Notes: generated by a model not told the origin, from the sequence alone. A DNA stretch of 64,000 bases from Nansenia antarctica (GCA_963989245.1 OZ022345.1:24557196-24621195); one strand, 5' to 3'; positions 31,101 through 41,174 are shown, counted from the stretch's first letter. Made by a program: numbers and translations.

Positions 31101-32081
31101 AAAGGATTTTGGCAGGTGCCTTTATCCAAGAGGGCTCGTGAAATATCGGCGTTTATAACCCCCTCTGGTCTTTATGAGTATACTGTCATGCCCTTCGGTC
31201 TTAGAAATGCTCCAGCCACATTCCAACGGCTGATGAACATGGTTGTAGGTGGTTTGGAGGGGTGCGCTGTATATCTAGACGACGTCGTCATCTATTCTGA
31301 CTCGTGGTCCACCCATCTTCAGCGTGTGCGTGCCTTGTTCGACCGCTTGGCTGGTGCGTGCCTCACCGTCAACCTGGCAAAGTGTGAGTTTGCCAGGGCA
31401 TCGGTGAGGTACCTCGGTCGAGTGGTTGGTCATGGTAAAGTCTCTCTGGTCCAGGCTAAGGTGCAGGCTATAGAGCAGTACCCCAGACCTACCACTAAGA
31501 AAGAGCTGCAGCGTTTCTTAGGGCTAGTAGGCTATTATCGCAGCTTCTGTCGCAATTTTTCAACGGTAGTCACTCCACTTACTAACCTCCTGAGAGGTGA
31601 CGCAATGTATGTTTGGAGTACAGAATGTCAACAGGCCTTTGTTAATGTTAGAGCTCTTCTTTGTGCTGCTCCAGTGTTGGCTGCTCCTCTTATGAATGAA
31701 CCCTTCAAGTTACAGGTCGATGCCAGTCACGTGGGAGCAGGGGCGGTGCTTCTACAGACTGATGAATTTGGCATTGACAGACCTGTTAGTTTTTTTTCAA
31801 AAAAGTTCAACTCTTGTCAGCTCAATTATTCAGTAATTGAAAAGGAAGCCCTTGCCTTGGTCTGGGCTCTCCATCATTTTGATGTGTACATTATGTCCGG
31901 TCTCGCTCCATTGGTAGTCTTCACGGATCACAATCCGTTGATCTTTCTCAATTCTTTAAAGTGCCCTAACCAGAGACTGATTCGCTGGTCATTATTTTTA
32001 CAATCATATACTCTGGACATACGTCACATAAAAGGGAAGGACAATGTAGTGGCAGATGCATTGTCCAGGGCCCCTTGTTAA
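28113..32081 (+). CDS. Gmr1-like Gag C-terminus plus Pol (PR-IN-RT-RH)
   Basis: Continues the frame after the TAA for 1,322 codons. In order: SCAN-like Gag end, three repeats of NSSRSYENQ, CCHC knuckle CSHCHKKGHVKSEC (near 28530), protease DTGA (28824), integrase H-H-C-C (HDEGGHLG to CHTCQ, about 29490-29610), catalytic D in IIDCVG (about 29695), D in QSDQGSN (about 29870), E in GALERF (about 29978), a linker, reverse transcriptase with YLDDVVIY (31270) and RNase H with QVDASHVGAG (about 31710). It ends at TAA after DALSRAPC. All catalytic motifs look intact. No natural start codon follows the stop, so this portion is unlikely to be expressed alone. Confidence 0.9.
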   Translation, partial: LVLHFNRWCKASDVDDFDDLCDLIVLEQFKNAIPQNIATYVSEKQVTTPAEAAALADDFTLTHSRGKFGEPRTFGESRAYVPEPGFQRSTFGFDMPPAGQSVATDFGRRGQNSSRSYENQNSSRSYENQNSSRSYEKVCSHCHKKGHVKSECYALKSRGKPWAPVSHGDGAKGAGCAAPVVQRVKSAAQACDSLSQVRSTHVESPQSSDLESYLPFLTDGLVSLVGGDEKVPVNILRDTGAFDSFILASALPFSDASDTGDSIPIRGMGLAVLHVPLHRIILSSDLFQGEMTVGVRPALPCEGVTMIMGNGLVGARVWADVAPPVVVTSVPVFKSKPDESEREFPEVFTACAVTRAMSRATPDPDKMVDDVEHVISLSDFPLSVPHSELVREQRADPSLKELFEGALPAGGVRNSAHAYFIHNEVLVRKWVPHGVEFVGDPIYQIVVPSKYRSLVLQVSHDEGGHLGVSKTYDRILRYFVWPRLKRDVAAYVKTCHTCQLTGKPNQSITPAPLSPIQATSQPFDHLIIDCVGPLPPSRTGAKYLLTVMCQATRYPAAYPLRNITTKSVVRAVTQFISIFGIPKIIQSDQGSNFSSHLFAQVLKQLRVKHNRASAYHAQSQGALERFHATLKSLLRAYCTELDGDWEEGLPWMMLAAREVSQESTGFSPNDLVFGHTVRGPLAVIQDDWKESEPPKNLLSYVLGFKHRLYEAGELAKEKLASAQKKMKRLYDRRTEPRKFSPGDQVLALLPMVDSPFCAKFTGPHTVVKQVSDLNYLIATPLRRKPNQLCHINLLKSYYDRVSDSVEQASVPVRPACVASTVGDSPQVVAEPEEDGLSSPGQELLTGRLKNSESLRDLGSSLGHLTEVERTQLLHLVKDYPSIFGDTPTQTPLIEHDIDVGDASPIRQRFYRVSPDKRKHVDSEIRYMLETGIAVPTSSSWASPCLTVPKPDHTLRFCTDFRKVNSVTKPDSYPLPRMEDCIDQVASAKFISKFDLLKGFWQVPLSKRAREISAFITPSGLYEYTVMPFGLRNAPATFQRLMNMVVGGLEGCAVYLDDVVIYSDSWSTHLQRVRALFDRLAGACLTVNLAKCEFARASVRYLGRVVGHGKVSLVQAKVQAIEQYPRPTTKKELQRFLGLVGYYRSFCRNFSTVVTPLTNLLRGDAMYVWSTECQQAFVNVRALLCAAPVLAAPLMNEPFKLQVDASHVGAGAVLLQTDEFGIDRPVSFFSKKFNSCQLNYSVIEKEALALVWALHHFDVYIMSGLAPLVVFTDHNPLIFLNSLKCPNQRLIRWSLFLQSYTLDIRHIKGKDNVVADALSRAPC

Positions 32082-32258
32082 AATTGTTTTTGTGTTAACT
32101 AATTTCCTGTTTTTACCCTTCTACTGTTCCTGCTCCTCTTAATTATGGCTTCATTGGTACCTGTTGCCGAGGTTGGAGTAATGGTGGTTGGTCCTGAATA
32201 CAGGTGATTATATATTATTTCAGTGTTCCCTTTGGGACCCTGTTTCTATGGGAGGGGG

Positions 32259-32682
32259 TGTGACGGCCCTGGCCCCATATTGTGTCCTGGCCTGTAATAA
32301 ACATCTGTTTCCCTGTCTGCAGAGAGTACTCCTGCTGGACAGGGTTACCAATCAGTGAAAGGCAGGTCAGCTGGTGGACAGCTGATTGTGCCCCACCTGG
32401 TTCCAGGATCCAGGGCATAAAAGATCTATGCAGGCCTCAGTATTGAGGCCCCCTTCTAGGCACCATTATTTTCTATTCTTTGTTTGTTCCTTGTTTCACA
32501 CCATGCAACACTCACCTCACCACTTTCCACTACACTCACATTACACCACTGATTTACTGACTACCACACCTCATCTTATTATTGGCCTCATTTAGTTTAC
32601 AATAAACATTTTCTTATCATTACTTACTAAGATCGTGTGTGTGTCTCCCGTTTTTGTCATGGTCATGAGCCTGGCCGTGACA
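32259..32682 (+). promoter_or_regulatory. LTR of the Gmr1-type element (3')
   Basis: Starts TGTGACGGCC and ends GGCCGTGACA, directly after the purine tract ATGGGAGGGGG. It holds a TATA-like GCATAAAAG (about 32414) and AATAAA (about 32599). As the only LTR left, it could act as a promoter reading into the zinc-finger gene downstream. Confidence 0.85.
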
Positions 32683-33458
32683 CTCATGACATGACATAGG
32701 CCTACTAGTTCCCTCTCGTCCGCATTTCAGACAGCAAATGTTACCAGCCCTTTATAAACAAGCACACTACACAACACAACAAACACTTTCCACCACTTAT
32801 CCATGGCACTTTTTGTTCAGTAAAAGATTGCATTTCATGTTCGAAAGGCGCTATGTAAATAAAGCTTTCCTTACTTACTTACTTTTACACTGCTGTACTG
32901 AAAAGGTACTGAACCGTGACTTCAAAACCACAAACTGAAATGTGTCTGTACCGTTACACCCCTATATATTTTAAATGTAACAATACAAACTTGATCTATT
33001 CAAATCTGTAATCTCTTACCTTTCAATCGCTATTTTCATTTCGTCTGCACTCTTATCCTGTGGCCTGTAAATGGTATTTGAAAATCATGGCATAATCAGC
33101 CTATTTGCTGTGTTGTCAACACAGAAAAAGCTAAACTTTTGGTTTTCCCTTGAAAAAGAGGGGGCCACATATTAAAGAGCTGTAATTCCTAGACCCTTCC
33201 TCCAATTTGGATGTGAATACCCTCAAATTAAAGAGGGTATTTAGTCTGCACTTTAAGGCCATATGCATTCTATAACTGCAACTTGAATATGTTTTGGTAA
33301 ACAGCTAAAATGTCCAAAATGCATATATATATATGTATATATGGACCTACATATAGCTTGGCTACTGTTTTCCACTTCTGGTGAAAAAATAACATAAAAT
33401 ATGTTTTGATTAAATGTCTTCACTCTTGTTTTAATATTTTGATCATCTTTATTCGTAG
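32683..33458. other. Region between LTR and zinc-finger gene 2; repeat fragments
   Basis: A SINE/LINE-like tail (GGCGCTATGTAAATAAAGC near 32850) and AT-rich sequence. If zinc-finger gene 2 starts at the 33459 exon or upstream, its promoter may be here, but no promoter motif is convincing. Confidence 0.45.
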
Positions 33459-33637
33459 GATTCCCTGCACTGTGAACTACCCATCTGGGCAATGATGGAT
33501 GCTTCTGCTTGTTCTGGTCATGACGACATGCGCCAGTGCTACGTCCAGTGTGGGAAGAAACTAAACATGGTGGATATTGTGAAAATACGGCAGCGAATTA
33601 GAAAAGGAGGACAACACCATTGTGGTACAACTGATCA
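33459..33637 (+). CDS. Zinc-finger gene 2, candidate 5' coding exon
   Basis: Acceptor ATTCGTAG ends at 33458 and donor CA|GTAAGT starts at 33638. From ATG 33492 it encodes a short basic, Cys-rich segment with MRQCYVQCGKKLNMVD, which I do not recognise. It leaves a two-base overhang that joins in frame to the exon at 34542, giving an open frame across the junction. The fit of phase and consensus sites supports a real exon, but no transcript was available. ATG choice is the first of two adjacent. Confidence 0.55.
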
Positions 33638-33689
33638 GTAAGTCATACACATGCTGTGAATCCTGTCCCCAAGTAGCCTATTGTGTTCA

Positions 33690-33975
33690 CAGGGTTCGAC
33701 AGTAACGCTTGTCCGGAGCAAGTAAAAAAATCGCCGGGTTTGTTGCTGGTCCTGGATATTTTTAACTGTGTGCAGGAAGAACAACAGACGGCATAATAAT
33801 AATATATTAATTCCACGATCATCTAGTCTGGTCTGGCACCTGCGCCGTCTGTTGTTCTTCCTGCACACAGGTAAAAATATCCAGGATCCAGCAGCGTTGT
33901 AGGGCTCGCGCAAACAAATCCGGTGAATTTTTTACTTACTCCGGGCAAGCGGGCAAGCGTTACTGTCTAACCCTG
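33690..33975. mobile_element. Foldback MITE, 286 bp, in intron 1 of zinc-finger gene 2
   Basis: Ends CAGGGTTCGACAGTAACGCT and AGCGTTACTGTCTAACCCTG are inverted, with 5-bp flanks GTTCA on both sides. Inside, CTGTGTGCAGGAAGAACAAC is inverted at about 33843-33866, so most of the element can fold into a hairpin. Confidence 0.85.
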
Positions 33976-34541
33976 GTTCAATAATTCACCATAGGGTGCC
34001 AGGTGTACAGTATGCTAATGGTGGTCATTGAATTGATATGCTGAATTATACTGCCAGGTGCATAACTATAATCTTAGCCAAGTCATTGTATTAGCTCAGT
34101 ACATTTCAGCAGCAGCTAAACAGTTGGTAATTAAAGGGCAGAACTATAAGCACATCTAATAGATGAATGTCATGTATGATAACGCAGCAAGCTTGCTTGA
34201 AAGGGAGCTGCCAGTCAAGCGTGCAAAGTCCACGCCCATACAGCCCTCTGTCTGACCAGGAAGTTGAGCCTAACTAGAAGATTATTGTAATTTTTTCTTG
34301 TGTAAAGTATTGGACACAAAATACAATTGGAACCGTTTAATGTCTATTTTCCAGACCCTTTAATTACAAAGAAATGCAATCAGTAATCCTTAGATTACCT
34401 TGATTTGATTTTGATTTGATGATTTGATTTTGATTATTGCATTTGCAGGACATGTCCTGTCAGTCTAGATGGGCTTTCAGTGAACTGGTTGGCTGTCATT
34501 TATAATTGACTCTGCACTGTTTGTGCCTCCATTGTTTCTAG
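33976..34541. other. Rest of intron 1
   Basis: No gene or repeat recognised apart from short TGATTTGATTT runs near 34400. Confidence 0.5.
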
Positions 34542-34834
34542 CTGCAGGTCCTCTTCAGCTCATGTAACCATGTATGAACCAGAGTCCCCCGGATCTGGCT
34601 GTGGTTCTCCAGCCCTGAAAATCACACAGTGGGGTCCAGAGGTGGTGGTAGTGAAGCTGGAGGAAGAAGATGTAGAGGAGAAGAGAGTGATGGTAAAAGA
34701 AGAGGATGGAGGTGCAACTGTAATGCAGAAGGGTGTGATGGTAAAAGAAGAAGATGGAGGAGAAGAAATGAGGGAGGAGGGAGTGATGGTGAAACAAGAG
34801 GTCGAAGTAGAAGTGGAGATTGAAGACACGGATG
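34542..34834 (+). CDS. Zinc-finger gene 2, acidic leader exon
   Basis: Homologous to the exon at 5317-5852 of gene 1 (shared CGSSV/CGSPA, WGP and VVKLE blocks). Acceptor TTGTTTCTAG ends at 34541; donor GATG|GTAAGT at 34835. An in-frame ATG at 34570 (MYEPESPGS) could be an alternative start. It encodes a shorter Glu-rich run with VMVKEED repeats. The donor phase (one base left over) matches the finger exon at 44560. Spliced product: probably a nuclear DNA-binding protein. Confidence 0.75.
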
Positions 34835-35281
34835 GTAAGTCTTTGTTGTATAGTGGTGAGGGTCATTGCACTGCTGTAAAATCAATGCTGCCAGTGGCAA
34901 GGCAAGTTTATTTGTACGGCACATTTCATACAACAGGGGCAATTCAAAGTGCTTTACATACATTATTTAAAAATACAGCAAGAGGAGCATAGCAAGAAAA
35001 TAAAAACGACTGAATAAAAGCAAATATAAGAGGTAAATAGATAAAACATGTAATAAGACAATAGTTCATGGATAAAAGACATTGATAGAAGTGTTTAATC
35101 ATAACTGCTGCAAAACATGAAGGTTTTTAGCTTAGATTTAAATATGTTTAGGGTTTGCGCCTGTTTGATTTCTTCAGGGAGTTTGTTCCAGGAGCATGCA
35201 GCAGCGTGACTGAAATCTGCTGCACCGTGTTTTGTTTTTACTCTTGGAATTATTAGCTGATTAGTCTCAGCTGACCTTAGG

Positions 35282-35421
35282 GGCCTTAGGGAATATAGGG
35301 TGGGAGGAGATCTGATATGAATATAGGGAGGGAGGAGATCTGATATGAATATAGGGAGCGAGGAGATCTGATATGAATATAGGGTGAGGAGATCTGATAT
35401 GAATATAGGGAGGGAGGAGAT
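35282..35421. repeat. 28-bp minisatellite, left part
   Basis: Copies of GATATGAATATAGGGAGGGA plus GGAGATCT. It continues at 39665 beyond the inserted element, so this is one array cut in two. Confidence 0.92.
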
Positions 35422-36177
35422 CTGGGGCCTCATTTATAAAGCTTGCGTACGCACACACTAAATTTTGGGATTTAGAAAAACTGTGCGCACCTCTAGGCTA
35501 CGCACAGTGTGATCCATGCGTACGCATAGAAACTGGAGAAATGTCAACTGCGACTCCGCTGGCAGAAGGATGAAACAGGAGAAACGCTTTGAAATAGATA
35601 CAATTTCCACCAACATAAATCGAAATATTACCTCACATATTATGCGAGTGCACACAAAGAATATACGTGCACACTGCACATATTCTCCCTTGTCCTGTAC
35701 CCATCACAATGTAGCCTACTGTATATCTTTGTTCGTATCAATCATATAGATATTCATGCAAATATATTAACTTTTTATATTCATATTCATTGCACATAGC
35801 GCGAGGCTGGACAAGTTGAGCACCGTTCCTGATTCACTGTTCCCGAGTGCTCAGTGGGTAACGTCCCGATAAGTCCTCAAAGTAGCCACCCTTTGCTTTT
35901 TTGTTGTTGATAAAAAAAATGTTTTTGTTGTTAATAAAATATATAATAATAATATTATATATATATATAATAACATATTATTATTAACACATATTATATT
36001 CAATATTATTATTATATATTTTATTAACAACAAAAAAGCAAAGGGTGGCTACTTTGAGGAATCTAAAATATAAGACATATTTAGAGTTATTTCACACTTT
36101 ATTGTTAAATACATAATTCCTATGTGTTCATTCATAGTTTTGATGCCTTCAGTGAGAATCTACAATGTACCAAATAG

Positions 36178-37409
36178 TAGTGATGCTCCGATCTGATCGG
36201 CGCCGATCGGTATCGGCCGATATGGCCTTGATCGGTTTTGATCGGAGTTCTCAAAACGGCCGATCAAACACGACCGATCAGTTTACAAAATGGCGTCGCC
36301 AGTCTGGAAATATTACACAGTGTCGGAAAGAGACAACAAATATGCCGTTTGTAATGTCTGCTCAAAAGAAATACCTCGGGGAGGAACGCACGCAAGGTCT
36401 TTCAATACCACGAATATCATACGGCATTTGCTGCGTTCGTCGATTCGCTCAGAGAGCGCCGAAGTGCACACTGGGCTTGATGTCATAAAGGGACCGAGTG
36501 CTTTGATTGGACGAGAGGCGTTCCACGAGTGCTGGTCAGAGTTCCAGCGCGACTTCACGAGCGTAGTGTAGGTAGTGTGCAGCGACGTCATGTGACCCCG
36601 CGAGCAGGAAGTCACTTGGCCCATAGCAACAACTATTAGCGCGTGAGTTTTAGGTCTTCCTCTGTGCACCTTGCACAAGTGTAGATAGCGAGCGACTTTT
36701 CAGCAGCAGGACATATTTTAGATGATAAGAGGAACAGGCTGAGTGCCAAAAACGCTGAGATGCTTGTATTTCTCAAGGCTAATCTGCCAGTGATGCTGCT
36801 TAATCAGAAGTAAGGTTTGAGTCTGAAATCTCCTTAGGTGCAATGTTTTGTTTTTTTGTTTTATTGATTATTGCTGACTTGCTGTCTTATCTCCTCCTAA
36901 ATATGACTTGAAACTGACTGACTTGAAACAGTATTTTATATTTGGCTATAGCCTGTTTATGTTGCAGTTTAGTTTGGGTATGTTTATTGTTCCTCAGGAA
37001 AGCTACAGTATACTGTATAAGCTCCAAGTTCTCTAAGAGCCCCTAGTTCCTCTCAATCGAGTGGAATGTTGCACATTTGATGTGACAGTGTACATTTTAT
37101 TTATTATGATTTTTATTTTCACATTTTATTTGTTTTTCCTGAAGTAAGCTACAGGTGGTTGTGAATTCAATAAAACAGATGGTCGTCAATTCATGATACT
37201 TTCTCATCTCCTAATTTCATTTAAATACTTAATATACAATGTCAATGGTGTTAAGAATAATTAAAAACATAAATAATGCTACACAATAAATAGAATGCTT
37301 CAATTGCCATTTTCGACGCTGTGATCGGTGATATCGGATCGGCAGATCACTGATTCCAGTGATCGGTGATCGGTGATCGGCACCAAAAACCCTGATCGGA
37401 GCATCTCTA
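36178..37409 (+). mobile_element. Internally deleted hAT element
   Basis: Ends TAGTGATGCTCCGATC and GATCGGAGCATCTCTA with a perfect 8-bp duplication CCAAATAG (36170-36177, 37410-37417). Inner sequence is rich in GATCGG repeats. It retains only the first and last parts of a transposase. Confidence 0.92.
36290..36812 (+). pseudogene. hAT transposase remnant: BED finger plus dimerisation tail
   Basis: From 36290 the frame encodes MASPVWKYYTVSERDNKYAV then CNVCSKEI and a later TTNIIRHL, the layout of a BED zinc finger. Near 36692-36812 another frame encodes FSAAGHILDDKRNRLS and AEMLVFLKANLP, the conserved hAT C-terminal dimerisation segment. The catalytic core between them is deleted, so the protein is dead. 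Confidence 0.75.
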
Positions 37410-37480
37410 CCAAATAGTCATGAAAATAAAGGAAACGCATTGAATGAGAAGGTGTGTCCAAACTTTTGGCCTGTACTGTA

Positions 37481-38825
37481 GATATTATATAGACGAGAGA
37501 AGAGAGTTTCGGTGCGTACGCAAAGCAAGAACATTTGGATTCTGATTTATAAAATCGGTGCGCATGCGGCAAGTGGAATTTGCGGGCCACTCTTCCCACA
37601 CCTGCTTCCCTTTATCCCAATCAACTCTAAATGTTGCGCACGGGAACGAGCGTCTCGCCCCACCCTTTTTAACACCCATGCTTTGCCTATTATTGGTCAG
37701 TTAAATGCCCGACAGAAGGCGAAAACATTTTCGCCCACTCAATTTCTGCGCAGTAGTTCCGCTTAATGAACACATAACAATATGAAACTCTCTATAATAT
37801 CTATGTTCCAGACTGTATCGACAACGTGTTCACCTTATTATTTATGATAATACATTTCATAACATTTAAGTATTGTTTAATAATTACAGATTCAATTAAA
37901 TATGATTCCCGATTAAACTGTACAACATATCCCCCTTTGTATTTATTATGTTAAATCATGTTTTTTCTTTTAGATTAGATTCAACCTTATTGTCATTGAC
38001 AAGTACCAAGGTTGTCACAAGGAAATGCAGTTCGTCATCTAACCTGCATTGTAGAAAAGCCAAGCATGTTTCAAGTTTATTGTTACGTTACATTAAGAGA
38101 GTAAAATTCGTAGGCTTCGGTTCCTGACATGGCAGCACAAGACATAAGGCAATAGGCATAATACAAGATAAAGGTGACAATATTACAGCTAAGACAGGAT
38201 ACACTAGTGATGCAACTAGTAATAATAGATAGTTCAGTAATATGTGCGCTTAAAGTTTTTGTAGTCCGTATACATAGGGATGGGGTGTAGGCCTACTTGG
38301 GGATGATAGTCAATTGTCTACAGTGGGCCTGTTCATGTTCTTCACTGTATGGATATTGCAACCTTGGACTTATCGGGAACGTTACCCTTATGAAGACGTA
38401 CATTACTGTGAAGTCAATGCGGACGGTGGTCAACCTCGCGCTACGTGCAATTAATATTTATGTAAAAAGTAAATATATTTGCATGACTATCAATATGATA
38501 TGTACAGTAAAGATATATGTATATAGTGTGATGCGTACAGGACAAGGACGAATAAGATATGTGTATTGTGCACGTATCCTTTGTGTGCACTCCTTCATAA
38601 TACGTGAGAGGCAATATTTCTTATATCGGTGGAAATGGTATCCATTTCAAAGCCTTTCTCCTCTTTCATCCTTCTGCCAGCGGAGTCGCAGTTGCTCATT
38701 TCTCCAGTTACTATGCGTACGCATGGGTCCCAGTGTGCTTAGAGGTGCGCACAGTTTCACGCCACGTTCCTTTTTTATAAATCCCACATTTGCGGGAGGA
38801 TTTACGTACGCATGTACGTAGGCAA
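37481..38825. mobile_element. Inverted relative nested inside the 4.2-kb element
   Basis: 37500-37990 is the inverted complement of 39150-39600 (shared GCGCACGGGAACGAGCGTCT-like, TTCCAGACTG and TTCACCTTATTATTTATGAT blocks). 38560-38825 is the inverted complement of 35470-35680 (shared CCTTCTGCCAGCGGAGTCGC). So a second copy of the same family lies in the opposite direction, lacking its outermost ends. Confidence 0.7.
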
Positions 38826-38863
38826 GTCACAAAATCAATCAATCAGATTCTAACCTCTCCATC

Positions 38864-39016
38864 ATGGGCAAGACCAAAAAGTTGTATAAGGACGTCAGGG
38901 ACAAGATTGTAGACCTGCACAAGGCTGGAATGGGCTACAAGACCATCAGCAAGCAGCTTGTTGAGAAGGAGACAACTGTTGTGCGATTATTTGAAAATGA
39001 CAGAAAGACAAAATAA
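38864..39016 (+). pseudogene. Tc1 transposase N-terminal fragment
   Basis: Fifty codons from ATG 38864 with DKIVDLHKAGMGYKTISKQL, the helix-turn-helix of a Tc1 transposase, ended by TAA. Sequence beyond (CCATCAATCGTCCTCGGTC) still resembles the family. No catalytic domain. Confidence 0.8.
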
Positions 39017-39664
39017 CCATCAATCGTCCTCGGTCTGGGGCGACGATCATGAAATGCATCTGCGTTTCCTTGTCTTAGTACTTCTCAGTGACAATAAGGT
39101 TGCATATAATCTAATCTAAAAGAGAAATGATTTAGTATAATAACTACAAAGCGAGGTATCTGTTTTTGCAAAACAACCTCTCAAATGTTGTAGTTTAATC
39201 AGGAATCATATTGGATCTGTAATTATTATACATATTATACAAATACTTGGATGTTATGACATTATCATAAATAATAAGGTGAACAGTAGGACGAATCACG
39301 TTTAAACTGATTCCGTTGTCGATGCAGTCTGGAACATGTTATATATGGTCTGGCGAGAACGTGCGGAAATTTACTGATTTTTTCCGGCGTTCTGTCGGCC
39401 GTTTGACTGACCATATGCAACGTTTGCAGGAAAAGTGCCATAGAAATAAAAAGTTATTATTATTATTATAGGCAACTATGGGCGTCAAAAAGGGTGGGAC
39501 AAGACGCTCGTTCACGTGTGCAACAGAGTTGATTGGAAGCAGGCGTGGAACTTGCAAATTCCACTGGCGTGCGCACCGTTTTATAAATCCGAATGTTGGC
39601 GACGTAAATGTTCTTGCTTTGCAAAGGTGCGTAGGTACGCAAAGCTTTATAAATGAGGCCCCTG

Positions 39665-40053
39665 ATATGAATATAGGGTGGGAGATCTGATATGAATATA
39701 GGGAGGGAGGAGGTCTGATATGAATAAAGGGTGAGGAGATCTGATATGAATATAGGGAGGGAGGAGATCTGATATGAATATAGGGAGGGAGGAGATCTGA
39801 TATGAATATAGGGTGGGAGGAGATCTGATATGAATATAGGGAGGGAGGAGATCTGATATGAATATAGGGAGAGAGGAGATCTGATATGAATATAGGGAGG
39901 GAGGAGGTCTGATATGAATATAGGGAGGGAGGAGGTCTGATATGAATATAGGGAGGGAGGAGGTCTGATATGAATACAGGGTGGGAGGAGATCTGATATG
40001 AATATAGGGTGGGAGGAGATCTGATATGAATATAGGGAGGGAGGAGATCTGAA
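39665..40053. repeat. 28-bp minisatellite, right part
   Basis: About 14 copies of the same 28-bp unit, mainly differing at GGGAGGGAGG versus GGGTGGGAGG. Because 28 is not a multiple of three, all three frames are read in turn, producing a long but meaningless ORF. Confidence 0.94.
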
Positions 40054-41174
40054 ATGTATTTTGGTCCCAGACCATTTTCTGTGAGAGACTGGTAGCCAGT
40101 GTAGGGATCTCAGGATTGGTGTAATGTGTTCAAACATATTAATTTTTGTTAGGACCCTAGCAGTTGCGTTTTGGATGAGCTGCAGCTTACGAACAGCCCC
40201 TTTAGATTTTTTTGGGGACATGAAACCTCTCATTCTTGTTATGTTTTTCAGGTGATAGTAGGCTGATTTAGTTATCGAGTTAATGTGGCTGTTGAAGTTT
40301 AGAGTCTAGAATTACTGTATTTTCCGCACTATAAGGCGCACCGGATTATAAGGCGCACCTTCAATGAATGGCCTATTTTTGAACTGTTTTCATATATAGG
40401 GCGCACCGGATTATAAGGCGCATAGAATAGAAGATACTGCAGTCAAACGTTTGACTGGGGTTGCGTTACGCCTAAGCTCCACCTACTGCGTTGCATCACC
40501 TCGCCATCGGCGTTGTGTCAACTTCCCGTTGTCCATGCTCCACCTGAGCGTTGCGTCACCGTCAACGTTCTACCTGCTCCACTGTCATTGTCAAAATATA
40601 TATTTTTCCACCTCAAGTATCAGCCGTTCGTCATCCATTTTTGCAACAAGCGTCAAGGACCTGTGTTGATTCACAGCTGACTCGCGTGAATAGCAATTCG
40701 CAATAGCTGCGACCACGAGCTATAGAGTAGTTGGCTACAAGAATTTTCAATCTGGTATTATCTCTATTAGTGGATTAACCGCTGTGGTGATTTAACAGCT
40801 GATAAAAATACATCAAGTAGACTACAAACAGAGCAAAACAAGAAAACAACACCAGAAAACAACCAATAGGCTATACAATTATAACCAACAACCAATATGT
40901 GACAGCTCCTGGTGAAATGTGCAACGTCATTTTTCAGTTTTTACATGTGCTTAAACTACAGATTGTAATCTTTCAAATGATGTGTCATAACATAATGATG
41001 TGTCATAACCATTGACATCGGAGAAAGTTTGAACACGACAGGCATATTTGAATGTCGGTGCACCTCAAACACTGAATGGGAGAAAAGTGACTCTAAACGC
41101 AGCCACAGCTATGAACGCTGCTAACAGCTAGCGGCTAACAAAACACATCGCTACGAAGGTCCAAACTGTATTTT

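Larger units (their letters stand above)
27306..32682 (+). mobile_element. Gmr1-type Ty3/gypsy retrotransposon without 5' LTR
   Basis: Gag, then zinc knuckle, protease, integrase, and only then reverse transcriptase and RNase H, followed by a polypurine tract and one LTR. Integrase before reverse transcriptase is the copia-like order known for the Gmr1 group of gypsy elements in deuterostomes. The left side lacks any copy of the LTR and joins the flanking repeat at about 27305, so the 5' end was lost. One in-frame stop is present. Not expected to be autonomous. Confidence 0.88.
35875..37478. mobile_element. Tc1-type fragment with internal palindrome, split by a hAT
   Basis: The right end reads CAAACTTTTGGCCTGTACTG next to TA, a familiar fish Tc1 terminus. 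The left part is a near-perfect palindrome at 35875-36060, with CTCAAAGTAGCCACCCTTTG and its complement about 40 bp in each arm around an AT-rich centre. The hAT at 36178 interrupts it. Confidence 0.7.
35425..39661. mobile_element. 4.2-kb inverted-repeat element, inserted in the 28-bp array
   Basis: Ends GGGCCTCATTTATAAAGC and GCTTTATAAATGAGGCCC, with CTG on both sides (35422-35424, 39662-39664). An unbroken array copy reads AGATCTGATATG, consistent with a 3-bp duplication. Superfamily not assigned and no own transposase found. It carries nested fragments described separately. Confidence 0.78.

Noticed and set aside
39466..40233. 255-codon minus ORF with YSYQISS repeats
   Set aside because: Only its first ~50 codons are LINE coding sequence. 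The rest is the 28-bp array read in three frames.
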